Shown here in pieces: positions 21,147 to 27,822 of a stretch of DNA of 33,834 nucleotides. Location of the stretch: positions 1 to 33,834 of the IMG/VR virus record IMGVR_UViG_3300031576_000211. One strand, 5' to 3'. The stretch comes from a virus. The notes under the pieces are model-generated. The model made no database searches. It was not told the DNA's origin and saw nothing but the letters and a program-made list of their open reading frames with translations. Numbering within the stretch: the first letter of the stretch is position 1; every line of letters begins with the position of its first letter. Position numbers and translations under genes: made by a program.

Positions 21147-23017
21147 CGCGGATCGGCCGGCTTGCCCGTCTCATGGCCCGGCAGCCACGATCCGCTGTCA
21201 TTCGACATGATCGTGCCGCGTTTGCGAAGCCTATGGAGCACATTGCGAATTGTCGGCTTTGGCGTGCCGGTGAGACGATCATAGAGCTGCGCGTTGGTCC
21301 ATTTGCCGCCTTCGCGCAAGACCGCGAGCACTCGCGCGATCGCATCACCCTCCAGGGCCTCGGCGACACTGCCCACATAGGTCCAGATCGGCGACGGCTC
21401 CTGCCATACCATCTTCGGCGTGCCGTCCTCGCGCAAGATCGGTTCGCCCTCCTTCGTCTTGACCGCGACCTCGATAGGTCGCGCATCGGACGAAAGCTCG
21501 AACATGACGGCGAACTTGTCATCCTTGATGCCGCGCCCTTGATGATGAATCGTTCCCAGCTTCTCGCCCGCCGATCTTGCCAGATGCCAATGCACATCCA
21601 TCGAGCCGGTAAGGCCGCGTGAGCCCGAGGCGCGGCTGAATACGCTGTCCGTCACCATCTTGTTCGTGTGATGCACGAGGATGAAACACATCTCTCGTTT
21701 CTGTGATTCGCGATTGAATGCCGCGATGCGATTCACGTCGATGTTGTATGCCGTCTCGCGCGAGTTGTTGGGCGTCGCCGGCATGAACCGACCCCATGTA
21801 TCGATGACCACGATCCCGATCTCGGGACGACGATCCAGCTCGGCCAGTAACATGGTCCAGCCTGTCGAGCCGTCGTCCTTCCGCTCGTCGAACCGAGGCC
21901 ATTTTGTCAGCAGCATCAAGTCGTCGCGCGTCTTGTCGAGCACCTTGCCGAAATGCTGCTCCAGCCAATGCACCCGCCATTGAAGCTCGTTGATCCCGTG
22001 CTCGTAATCGATGTAGAGCGATTGCGTCCGCTCGACCGGATAGTGCCCCAGGAACGGCAGGCCCGCCGCGCAACAGAACACGGTCTGCATGGCGAGCAAT
22101 GATTTCCCGACCTTCTGATCCGCATCGATCAACACGACGGCCCGTTTGGGCAACAGGCCCTCGATGATGAACTCGACAGGCGGCAGGTGCATGGTTTTCA
22201 ACAGCGCGGCATTGAAGATTTCCGGCGGATCGGGGTCGGAGCCGTTGAGCTTGCCTGCCGATGTCGTCGGCGCGAACGGTTCGGCGACACCGTAGCGCGC
22301 GACAGACTCGGCGATTCTCCTAACCTCGTGGTCGGGCAGCGACGGTACACATCGCTTGGCATTCTCGGCACGGAGCGCGGCCAGGATAACGCTAGCATCC
22401 GCCGATTTGCGGCGCATGGTGCCGGCAAGTGAGGCAAGGTGCTGGTTGCGTCCGCCCTCGGCGATCGTGTCGGCCGTGCCCCATGGGTCCGCCGGCCTAG
22501 CAGCGGGCGCGCGGAGTAGGGCGAGCAGGGCGCCCGGTGCCTCGGCGAATGGGAAATCGTCGGGATGATGGTCAACGTCCCAAGCATACTGGCGTCCGTT
22601 CGGATGAATGCTCGGCTCGACCAGGACGTATCCACCGTCGCCGCGTATGTCGAGATGCGGCCCCAGCGTGCTCGCGCTGTTGGGGACCGGCTTGCCATCC
22701 GAGACTTTGAAAAAATGATGTCTCCCGCGTCCCGTGAACGAAATGACGGTCTCGGGCAATGGCCCGATCTTGCGCTCAAGCGCGGCAAGCGATGCCTCGC
22801 CTTCGTCGCCGTCCACGTCGAGCACCAGAAGCCCGTTGCCCGTGCGGATGGCGATATTGTAGCGGCTGTCGCCGCCGAACCATGTATGTTGTGCAGCCGG
22901 CTCGGTGCTTGCGTCATTGAGGCCATGCGCGGTCGCGGGAACCTTTTCGCACGGCCGGCATGGCAAAACGGCCCAGCCTCGGGCCACATACGATAAGGCC
23001 GCGTCGAGTGTGGACAC
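21119..23017 (-). CDS. PrimPol-helicase replication protein
   Basis: This is a 632-aa fusion. Residues 1-165 form a PrimPol-type (AEP) primase with DVDGDEG at 67-73, a GRHHFF motif near 98-103 and DIRGDGGYVLVEPS near 123. Residues 187-242 look like PriCT-1. From about 280 a RepA/RecA-type ATPase follows: Walker-A-like DADQKVGKS (298-306), YIDYEHG, Walker B GIVVIDTW (401-408) and ILVHHTNK. The end (about 555-620) is a winged-HTH-like region. It would prime and unwind the phage origin. The only in-frame start is GTG 23017, with a weak ribosome site. It is the last gene of the leftward block. Confidence 0.8.
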   Translation of the reverse strand: MSTLDAALSYVARGWAVLPCRPCEKVPATAHGLNDASTEPAAQHTWFGGDSRYNIAIRTGNGLLVLDVDGDEGEASLAALERKIGPLPETVISFTGRGRHHFFKVSDGKPVPNSASTLGPHLDIRGDGGYVLVEPSIHPNGRQYAWDVDHHPDDFPFAEAPGALLALLRAPAARPADPWGTADTIAEGGRNQHLASLAGTMRRKSADASVILAALRAENAKRCVPSLPDHEVRRIAESVARYGVAEPFAPTTSAGKLNGSDPDPPEIFNAALLKTMHLPPVEFIIEGLLPKRAVVLIDADQKVGKSLLAMQTVFCCAAGLPFLGHYPVERTQSLYIDYEHGINELQWRVHWLEQHFGKVLDKTRDDLMLLTKWPRFDERKDDGSTGWTMLLAELDRRPEIGIVVIDTWGRFMPATPNNSRETAYNIDVNRIAAFNRESQKREMCFILVHHTNKMVTDSVFSRASGSRGLTGSMDVHWHLARSAGEKLGTIHHQGRGIKDDKFAVMFELSSDARPIEVAVKTKEGEPILREDGTPKMVWQEPSPIWTYVGSVAEALEGDAIARVLAVLREGGKWTNAQLYDRLTGTPKPTIRNVLHRLRKRGTIMSNDSGSWLPGHETGKPADPRYSLATPAS

Positions 23018-23029
23018 GCGACATTGACA

Positions 23030-23347
23030 CTAGGCGAAAAGTGGCGCGTCGGAATCATCATTGGGCGGCTTGGCCGTCCCAAGATGTTGATAGACCGCCT
23101 TGAGCGCGGCATCCTGAAATGCCTGTCTCGCATCCGCATTCGCGAAATCGATCATGTTGACCCATTTCAAGTCGCCGGTGTTCTTGTCGGTGTAGCTGCG
23201 TCCGGGAAACGCCAGCCACTCCCGTCCATTCTTTTCATGCCAAGGACATTCTTTGACGATAATGCCGATGTCGGTGAACTCAAGATCGACGAAGCCCTTG
23301 AGTGTATTTTTGGATAGAGGACGAAAATTAGTGCATCTGAGATTCAT
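23030..23347 (-). CDS. Possible SpoVG-like DNA-binding protein
   Basis: This 105-aa protein begins MNLRCTNFRPLSKNTLKGFV. The layout of RPLxKxTLxGFVDLEFxxIGIIVKECPWHEKNGREWLAFPGR followed by a WVNMIDFANADARQAFQDAALKAV helix resembles SpoVG-type small proteins seen in phages and plasmids. Family members bind DNA or RNA. Adjacent to the primase gene, a replication role is plausible. It overlaps the upstream gene by 20 nt. The assignment is tentative. Confidence 0.55.
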   Translation of the reverse strand: MNLRCTNFRPLSKNTLKGFVDLEFTDIGIIVKECPWHEKNGREWLAFPGRSYTDKNTGDLKWVNMIDFANADARQAFQDAALKAVYQHLGTAKPPNDDSDAPLFA

Positions 23348-23759
23348 TAACGTGTGCCTTCGCAGATTTAATAACTAATTCTTTAAGTTGTTCCAACGTC
23401 CACAAAGTTATAGATGTACCGGCAAGAGTTTGTAATTGCTTGCTAAGTATAACAATGGCATATTGAATAGGGCCTGAATGTCCCGCTAGGGCCAAGGCGC
23501 TAATATACTTTTGAACATCAGCAAAGACTTCATCCATATTATCATTTATAACTAGTCTAGGCAATGGGTTTTCGGTTTTAATACTATCAATAACAGAGCC
23601 AGTTGCGCAAGCTAATTCATGGGCGAATATAATGGCATCGTCGCGCGTACCTTGAAAGACAATACCAGCGGAATCATGATAATGAGATACATCATCCACA
23701 ACCCAATCGTTTTCTGCGTCGCCGTTCTTGAAAATATGAAGCCAATGGTGCTTATTCAT
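23328..23759 (-). CDS. AT-rich hypothetical protein, 143 aa
   Basis: The protein begins MNKHHWLHIFKNGDAENDWV. A charged N-terminal half with EVFADVQKYISALALAG is followed by a helical VILSKQLQTLAGTSITLWTL. The region (about 23320-23790) is much richer in A and T than its surroundings, which suggests recent acquisition. The start overlaps the upstream stop by 8 nt. Function unknown. Confidence 0.6.
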   Translation of the reverse strand: MNKHHWLHIFKNGDAENDWVVDDVSHYHDSAGIVFQGTRDDAIIFAHELACATGSVIDSIKTENPLPRLVINDNMDEVFADVQKYISALALAGHSGPIQYAIVILSKQLQTLAGTSITLWTLEQLKELVIKSAKAHVNESQMH

Positions 23760-23943
23760 TGTGTTGTTCTTGGTTACGGCGGAACTGGCCAACATATTCC
23801 CGTCCTCCTTCAATGACAATGATTCCGCGCTCAGCGGGCAATTTCGTGTCGAGGAGTCGGCGTTGACGCCACCACACGGTGCGTAGCTCGGCTTTCGTAA
23901 GATCGTCCAGGACGCGATGCACATTGAAACGAGAGAAAGTCAT
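23752..23943 (-). CDS. 63-aa basic hypothetical protein
   Basis: The protein begins MTFSRFNVHRVLDDLTKAEL. It is basic and helical (RTVWWRQRRLLDTKLPAERG) with a strand-like GIIVIEGGREYVGQF end. The ATG lies 5 nt after the stop of the regulator-like gene. No family is known. Confidence 0.55.
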   Translation of the reverse strand: MTFSRFNVHRVLDDLTKAELRTVWWRQRRLLDTKLPAERGIIVIEGGREYVGQFRRNQEQHNE

Positions 23944-23947
23944 TCGC

Positions 23948-24286
23948 TCACCATCCGACTCGACCGATCTCAACCGGCAAGTCCTGGCGCGCGAGCCTCG
24001 CGCAAGCCTCGCACAGCCGATGGCCGACGTGCTTTGACGTGAAGGTGCGGCGACAGCCGAGACACTTGCGCTTCGCTCTGAGATCGCATCGCTTCTTGGC
24101 AGCCGTGATGCCCTTGCGGTAGGCCAACTCGGCGCATCCCCGTTCGCGCAATGCGGCGACACGCATCTGAATCGAATCAGCCGACGATCGGCCTAGCTTG
24201 GCGGCAATGTCGGTCAGCAGTCGTCCCTCGCGCCACATTTGCATGAGCACGGCATCCTCGGCGGGTGTCCAGAGGCGATACCTCAT
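23948..24286 (-). CDS. GcrA/SANT-like regulator with Cys-rich tail
   Basis: This 112-aa protein begins MRYRLWTPAEDAVLMQMWRE. Residues 5-50 are a Myb/SANT or GcrA-type helical domain (WTPAEDAVLMQMW, then LLTDIAAKLGRSSADSIQMR). The C-terminus holds CLGCRRTFTSKHVGHRLCEAC, a four-Cys zinc-binding motif known from small phage regulators. GcrA proteins act with sigma-70 in Alphaproteobacteria, so this points to such a host. The phage role is probably transcriptional control, by inference. Confidence 0.65.
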   Translation of the reverse strand: MRYRLWTPAEDAVLMQMWREGRLLTDIAAKLGRSSADSIQMRVAALRERGCAELAYRKGITAAKKRCDLRAKRKCLGCRRTFTSKHVGHRLCEACARLARQDLPVEIGRVGW

Positions 24287-24504
24287 CGAGGTAGGCCGTT
24301 GACGAAGGCCCGTGCTATTATTTCCGCTAGCACTTCGTGAACTCTAATGTGCGGCTTCCGCCGTCCCGTCTGTTTCGCGCGCCGGCCTCGCATGTATTCC
24401 CGCATGTACGCCCGGCGCACGGCGTCACGATGTTCGGGCAGCAGCATATAACCCTCGAAGCCGCATTCAGGACAACGGAGCCGCTTGTTGTGCGCCGCGC
24501 TCAT
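24283..24504 (-). CDS. Small zinc-finger-like protein
   Basis: This 73-aa protein begins MSAAHNKRLRCPECGFEGYM. CPECGFEGY is one Cys-x2-Cys knuckle. The rest is very basic helix (HRDAVRRAYMREYMRGRRAK) and a hydrophobic C-terminal helix. It overlaps both neighbours by 4 nt. A nucleic-acid-binding role is likely. Confidence 0.6.
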   Translation of the reverse strand: MSAAHNKRLRCPECGFEGYMLLPEHRDAVRRAYMREYMRGRRAKQTGRRKPHIRVHEVLAEIIARAFVNGLPR

Positions 24505-24980
24505 GTTCCGACGACCTTGGCTTTAGCCTTGCGTTGTTCGGCCGCTTCGATGTGTCGAGGATCAGCTTCGTATTCAGTACGGTTGGGCCACCAGCAATCA
24601 TAAGCGAATTGAACGGCACCGGACGGGAACTCAACAGGATGGTCTTCATCAGGGCCTTCCAGGCCGCACGGTCTGACAATACCATCAGCGCATACGGCCC
24701 ATGCGATACACGGTTCGGCATGAGTCCTGATAACACCATCGTCGTCGGCACTCGTATCAAGTAGCAACGTACCGGGTTCGGCGGCGATCACTGCGATGAT
24801 CGTCTTGCTCATCTGATTTTCAATGGGGTCGCCGTGGCATTTTGTTATGACGTGCAACCTCTCACCGTCGGCGCGCGTCATAAAGCTGACAGTTTTAGTG
24901 TGATAGTTGTAGCGCCAGCTAGTTATCTCGCTCAGCGGATATTGCCATCCCTCGTCGTCTTGAATACTCATGTCCGCCAT
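24501..24980 (-). CDS. Hypothetical protein, 159 aa
   Basis: The start at ATG 24980 is set by the ATGA overlap with the 60-aa gene; ATG 24971 is an alternative. The protein begins MADMSIQDDEGWQYPLSEIT. It is strand-rich with SWRYNYHTKTVSFMTRADGE, AVIAAEPGTLLLDTS and an aromatic FAYDCWWPNRTEYEADPRH end. It is acidic. No family is recognised. Confidence 0.6.
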   Translation of the reverse strand: MADMSIQDDEGWQYPLSEITSWRYNYHTKTVSFMTRADGERLHVITKCHGDPIENQMSKTIIAVIAAEPGTLLLDTSADDDGVIRTHAEPCIAWAVCADGIVRPCGLEGPDEDHPVEFPSGAVQFAYDCWWPNRTEYEADPRHIEAAEQRKAKAKVVGT

Positions 24981-25162
24981 TACCTCGCTGATCCCGGCCC
25001 GGCCACTTTGGGTGGCGTCGGGGGCGCCGTGGCCTGCTCGATGAATGCGGTCAACTCGGCCACGATCTCCCGCGCCTGACTGACCGTCATTGTCAGGCTG
25101 ACATCGTGCGACACAGCTTCCGAACGCCAGCGCCGGGCGAGCGTGTAGGTGGGCTCGGTCAT
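24980..25162 (-). CDS. 60-aa hypothetical protein
   Basis: The protein begins MTEPTYTLARRWRSEAVSHD and contains an MTVSQAREIVAELTAFIEQ helix, ending in Pro/Ala. The start overlaps the RusA-like gene by 4 nt. Function unknown. Confidence 0.55.
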   Translation of the reverse strand: MTEPTYTLARRWRSEAVSHDVSLTMTVSQAREIVAELTAFIEQATAPPTPPKVAGPGSAR

Positions 25163-25584
25163 GGCTCGCTCGCGCTCTCGTCAACGATCACGTCGAGCCC
25201 GGTCGTGCTGGACGTGTAGACCTTCTCGGCCGTCAGACCCCACACCTGCCGATCATCCTTGAACACGACGCCGTTCATCCCATCAAGCGCGGCCTTGCAG
25301 ATTTGATCGATGTCGATGCGCGTCGGTTTGTGCAGCCCGGCGACGGCGCGCGCATTTTTCTTCTTCGACCAAGACCCCGGGATCGGAAACCGCGCGGTCA
25401 ACCGAACCGTGACGGGACCCGTGAACGGCTCGCGTCCATTCATCGCGGCGACGGCGCACATCTCGACCATGTTCTCATAACGACGTGTCCGCTCCGGCGT
25501 GAAGGCATGACCCGTTGTGCGAACGAAGCGAGGTCTGCCCTTACCCCGTGGCTCGCCAGGAACGATGAAAGCGATGTGGGTCAT
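25159..25584 (-). CDS. rusA: RusA-like Holliday-junction resolvase
   Basis: This 141-aa protein begins MTHIAFIVPGEPRGKGRPRF, the exact RusA-type start (GEPxxKGRPRF). The middle gives KPTRIDIDQICKAALDGMNG with the conserved Asp pair (DIDQ and ALDG) and VVFKDDRQV, the catalytic acidic cluster of the family. The length is normal. The enzyme cuts four-way junctions and would resolve replication intermediates before packaging. The ATG overlaps the upstream stop. Confidence 0.85.
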   Translation of the reverse strand: MTHIAFIVPGEPRGKGRPRFVRTTGHAFTPERTRRYENMVEMCAVAAMNGREPFTGPVTVRLTARFPIPGSWSKKKNARAVAGLHKPTRIDIDQICKAALDGMNGVVFKDDRQVWGLTAEKVYTSSTTGLDVIVDESASEP

Positions 25585-25820
25585 GCCGCGCCCTTGGATG
25601 GCCAGACCCTGGCCGACGTTGAACGGATTGCGTTCGCGAAAGCCGTCAGCGCATCGGCGCCGCGCGGTTCCGGGATCGTGCCGGCACGCATGCGGTGAGC
25701 AAATTGATCTGCCGTCATGGCGATGCTGCGTGTTGCTTGGTCCAGTGCGATCCGGCTCATTTCGCGCATGATCTGGTCTTTTGTCGCCATCCAATTGTCG
25801 AGATCAGAGGTGTGTGTCAT
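25581..25820 (-). CDS. 79-aa helical hypothetical protein
   Basis: The protein begins MTHTSDLDNWMATKDQIMRE. It is helical (ALDQATRSIAMTADQFAHRM) and ends ARVWPSKGAA. It starts 20 nt after a perfect 11-bp hairpin and overlaps the RusA-like start by 4 nt. No family is recognised. Confidence 0.6.
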   Translation of the reverse strand: MTHTSDLDNWMATKDQIMREMSRIALDQATRSIAMTADQFAHRMRAGTIPEPRGADALTAFANAIRSTSARVWPSKGAA

Positions 25821-25840
25821 CCGTTACTCACGAGAAAGGC

Positions 25841-25874
25841 GCCCGCACGGCGTTCCCAAGGTTGCCGTGCGGGC
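25841..25874 (-). repeat. Perfect 11-bp hairpin before a gene
   Basis: GCCCGCACGGC (25841-25851) pairs perfectly with GCCGTGCGGGC (25864-25874) across a 12-nt loop. It lies 20 nt upstream of the next start, the same arrangement as the early-block hairpins, and includes the stop of the upstream reading frame. Confidence 0.65.
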
Positions 25875-26683
25875 TAGCCCGTCGCCTGGTCGTTGCCGTA
25901 CCGCGCGCGCGGATTCTCGGCGACGGGGTGGTGTTGGTGGCCGGTCATATCCACCGCTTCCCGGCCTGACTGGCGACAGGGAGGACCTGCGCCTAATTGG
26001 TGGACCAGAGTTGCCCGCCCGGCGCCCAAAGGCGAGACGACGCCGGGCGGGCGACGCACGATGGACCACGCTGCCCACCATGGAGGCCGGGATTCCTTCG
26101 TGCGTTTGGGCTCGAACACGGGCCGGGCTTGATACCGACTGGAAGCTGGCTTTGCCTGGAAACGCGCGGGCTCACCACTCGGGCACGTCGCCCCGAGTGC
26201 AAACTTCCCTGCCTGGAGCTTGGTGTTTAACGACTTCTCGATGCCTCGCGCGGGTTGCTTCCCCTCGTGTGTTCGCACGTCCTTCCGTGCCGCTGTGCTC
26301 GACTGTTTGGACGCGACTACCGCGTTTACGGCGAAGGCTGCCCGCATCGCCGCTTGCGGACCACAACCCTGCGCAGCGACGGGTGGGGTCGCGTCCAACT
26401 CTGTGCCGCCGAAGCGGCGAATGAGTGATGGCCGGCGCATCGGCCGCGCTGCCATCTTGTTCACTGCAAGCACAACTCTCGCGTGCAAGTACGACTCGCG
26501 TGCAAGCACGACCCTCGCGTGCAAGGGCGTTACATGCGTAACACCGCCGATCAGAGAGAATTGGCCGAGCGCGCGCCACACGAATGGTGGGGGGACCATG
26601 GCGCGCGACGCACGGGTGGAGTGTTCCGTGCGCGGTAGGATACCCTCGGCCGGGCCGGCGGAGTCAGGCGCCGGTTTGGTCAT
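25874..26683 (-). CDS. Uncertain 269-aa basic reading frame
   Basis: The frame starts at ATG 26683, with AGGAAG about 6 nt upstream and an ATGA overlap, and stays open for 269 codons. It begins MTKPAPDSAGPAEGILPRTE. It contains a repeated LHARVVLA pair coded by DNA repeats at 26478-26525, and a long Arg/Ala/Pro-rich remainder without strong domain signals. The initiation signal is good, but the composition is that of a weakly constrained or noncoding stretch, and it contains a strong 12-bp inverted repeat (26013-26052). It may be a true accessory gene or partly noncoding. If noncoding, 25875-26679 is the largest gene-free stretch in the window. Confidence 0.4.
   Translation of the reverse strand: MTKPAPDSAGPAEGILPRTEHSTRASRAMVPPPFVWRALGQFSLIGGVTHVTPLHARVVLARESYLHARVVLAVNKMAARPMRRPSLIRRFGGTELDATPPVAAQGCGPQAAMRAAFAVNAVVASKQSSTAARKDVRTHEGKQPARGIEKSLNTKLQAGKFALGATCPSGEPARFQAKPASSRYQARPVFEPKRTKESRPPWWAAWSIVRRPPGVVSPLGAGRATLVHQLGAGPPCRQSGREAVDMTGHQHHPVAENPRARYGNDQATG
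26013..26052. repeat. 12-bp perfect inverted repeat
   Basis: GCCCGCCCGGCG (26013-26024) and CGCCGGGCGGGC (26041-26052) are exact reverse complements with a 16-nt spacer, inside the doubtful 269-aa frame. It is a strong GC hairpin. No T-run follows on either strand. Confidence 0.6.
26478..26525. repeat. Three iteron-like 12-bp direct repeats
   Basis: CTCGCGTGCAAG occurs at 26478-26489, 26495-26506 and 26514-26525 (spacing 17 and 19 bp), with a partial TGCAAGCACAACT just before. Short direct repeats at near-helical spacing occur in replication origins and operators. They also produce the LHARVVLA repeat in the overlapping frame. Confidence 0.6.
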
Positions 26684-27318
26684 GCGACTTCCTTCATTAC
26701 GGCAACGCTTCGTGCCATCGATAGTAACAGGTCGCGGAACGGGATGGGTGTTGTTGCCCTCTGTCGATGCGAGAGACGCTGGCAAGCGCCTGTCCTGATC
26801 GCGCGCCGTCGTTCCTCGACGGAATGAAATCCCTCGTCGAGGCGCACGAAGTCTCCTTTGGCGCGGCCCCATTCGAGTGACGACAGATCGCCAACCCCGT
26901 GGGCATAAAGCCATGTCGCCTTCCGAGCCGGATGACCATAGGCGCCCTGTTCGACGCAACATGTCCAGCCTTGCCAGCCATACATCGCGTCAGCCTTGAT
27001 CCAGCCGCCACTACGGGGCGGGCAGACCAAGCCGAAAGCGCGCCATGCCTGTGAGGCTTCTGGATGTTCCAATACCCCACCCCAGCGACGCGCGGCCGCC
27101 AGCGCGGCGGCAAAGCACCCGCCATCATCGCCCAGCTTGAGACGCGGCCAAGTTGTCGGTGCGCCGCCCCAATAGCGACCCCATCGCTCGCACGGCGGAT
27201 GTGCAACGACAGGCCATGGGCCAGCGTACAGCCGCGCATCGCGCGTCTTGTCCCACGGATCAACGTCCGGTAGGCCGAAATAGCAGCCATTGCGTGCCAC
27301 AAAAAGCGCCGCGATCAT
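26680..27318 (-). CDS. Conserved phage protein with HPPC and DDGGCF motifs
   Basis: The start at ATG 27318 overlaps the upstream membrane-peptide stop; 212 aa. The protein begins MIAALFVARNGCYFGLPDVD. Further motifs are DARLYAGPWPVVAHPPCERWG, GDDGGCFAAALAAARRWGG, VLEHPEAS and CCVEQGAYGHPARKATWLY. I recognise this as a widespread phage family of unknown activity. Its PPC and glycine motifs recall cytosine methyltransferase-like folds, but no full methyltransferase signature is seen. The C-terminus is Arg-rich. Confidence 0.65.
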   Translation of the reverse strand: MIAALFVARNGCYFGLPDVDPWDKTRDARLYAGPWPVVAHPPCERWGRYWGGAPTTWPRLKLGDDGGCFAAALAAARRWGGVLEHPEASQAWRAFGLVCPPRSGGWIKADAMYGWQGWTCCVEQGAYGHPARKATWLYAHGVGDLSSLEWGRAKGDFVRLDEGFHSVEERRRAIRTGACQRLSHRQRATTPIPFRDLLLSMARSVAVMKEVA

Positions 27319-27422
27319 CTCGCTACCCTCGGCAACCATGGCACGATCGGCGTGCCGGGCGTCATCAACATGAGCCACGTCGCGAAGGCGAGCAATGCGG
27401 TCCATACGAGAGATTCCCCCAT
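27315..27422 (-). CDS. 35-aa membrane peptide
   Basis: MGESLVWTALLAFATWLMLM, then TPGTPIVPWLPRVAR, forms one hydrophobic helix (residues 5-22) and a Pro-rich end. GGGGGAGGGG lies just upstream of ATG 27422, a strong ribosome site, and the stop overlaps the next ATG (ATGA). Small membrane peptides of this type are often early host-directed proteins. Function unknown. Confidence 0.55.
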   Translation of the reverse strand: MGESLVWTALLAFATWLMLMTPGTPIVPWLPRVAR

Positions 27423-27441
27423 TCGCCCCTCCCCCATGGGC

Positions 27442-27618
27442 TCAAGCGGCGCGGCTGAACGCCTCGATCGGCAAGCGTCGGCCCTTCGCCCGTGCGGCCA
27501 GGACCAGATCGAGTTGCCACTTCTTCGGCACGCCGCGCTGTTTCCACTTCGCCAGCGCCGGCTCCTTGACGCCGTGTTCGCGCGCCAAGGCCACGATCAG
27601 GTCCCAATACCGCTCCAT
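27442..27618 (-). CDS. Cro/YdaS-like repressor, 58 aa
   Basis: The protein reads MERYWDLIVALAREHGVKEP and ends IEAFSRAA. Residues 6-42 form a helix-turn-helix of the Cro/YdaS type: IVALAREHGVKEPALAKWKQRGVPKKWQ, in which KEPALAKWKQRG is the recognition region. The length is normal for a Cro. It is the first gene of the leftward block and faces the divergent ParB-like operon. No ribosome site precedes the ATG, and the best -10 lies about 9 bp upstream, so its mRNA may be leaderless. It probably sets the switch between the two blocks. Confidence 0.7.
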   Translation of the reverse strand: MERYWDLIVALAREHGVKEPALAKWKQRGVPKKWQLDLVLAARAKGRRLPIEAFSRAA

Positions 27619-27626
27619 GGCGAGCG

Positions 27627-27655
27627 ACGTTAAATGGCATGTGAAAAAATGTCAA
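27627..27655 (-). promoter_or_regulatory. Leftward promoter of the Cro-like gene
   Basis: On the minus strand, TTGACA (27655-27650) is followed after 17 bp by TAACGT (27632-27627). The predicted start is about 2-3 bp from the ATG at 27618. AAAATGTC at 27646-27653 and 27667-27674, exactly 21 bp apart, may be the operator half-sites for the divergent pair. Confidence 0.55.
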
Positions 27656-27674
27656 GCGTCTAGGACAAAATGTC

Positions 27675-27704
27675 TTGACACGCTCATTGGGCGCTGTCTA
27701 CTGT
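27675..27704 (+). promoter_or_regulatory. Rightward promoter of the ParB-like operon
   Basis: TTGACA (27675-27680) is a perfect -35 box. TACTGT (27699-27704) after 18 bp is a moderate -10. It fires away from the Cro-like gene, with its -35 beginning directly after the second AAAATGTC copy. Confidence 0.55.
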
Positions 27705-27727
27705 GCTCCCGTCGCCGCATATCGCGA

Positions 27728-27749
27728 GAGATCGGCCCGGGCCGATCTC
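27728..27749 (+). repeat. 22-bp perfect palindrome in the 5' leader
   Basis: An 11-bp arm beginning GAGATCGG and its exact reverse complement meet without a spacer at 27738/27739. In RNA this gives a 9-bp stem with a CCGG loop, placed about 20 nt past the predicted start of the rightward transcript and 73 nt before the ParB-like ATG. It may be a regulator-binding dyad or a leader hairpin. Confidence 0.65.
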
Positions 27750-27822
27750 GGTTGGGGAAATGGCGCATGGCGGACGGGCTTCCATTGACTTCGCTCGTCC
27801 GCCAAGCCTGCGGGATGAAGGT

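Noticed and set aside
25717-26424. Plus-strand 235-aa open frame
   Set aside because: Composition is Arg/Ser/Pro-rich without domain pattern, no ribosome site, and it runs antisense to coupled genes.
26463-26525. CRISPR array
   Set aside because: Repeats are only 12 bp with 5-7 bp between them and no Cas genes; this is an iteron-like pattern.
26680-27318. DNA cytosine methyltransferase
   Set aside because: The HPPC motif is suggestive, but the SAM-binding and target-recognition motifs of that family are not visible; kept as a conserved phage protein.
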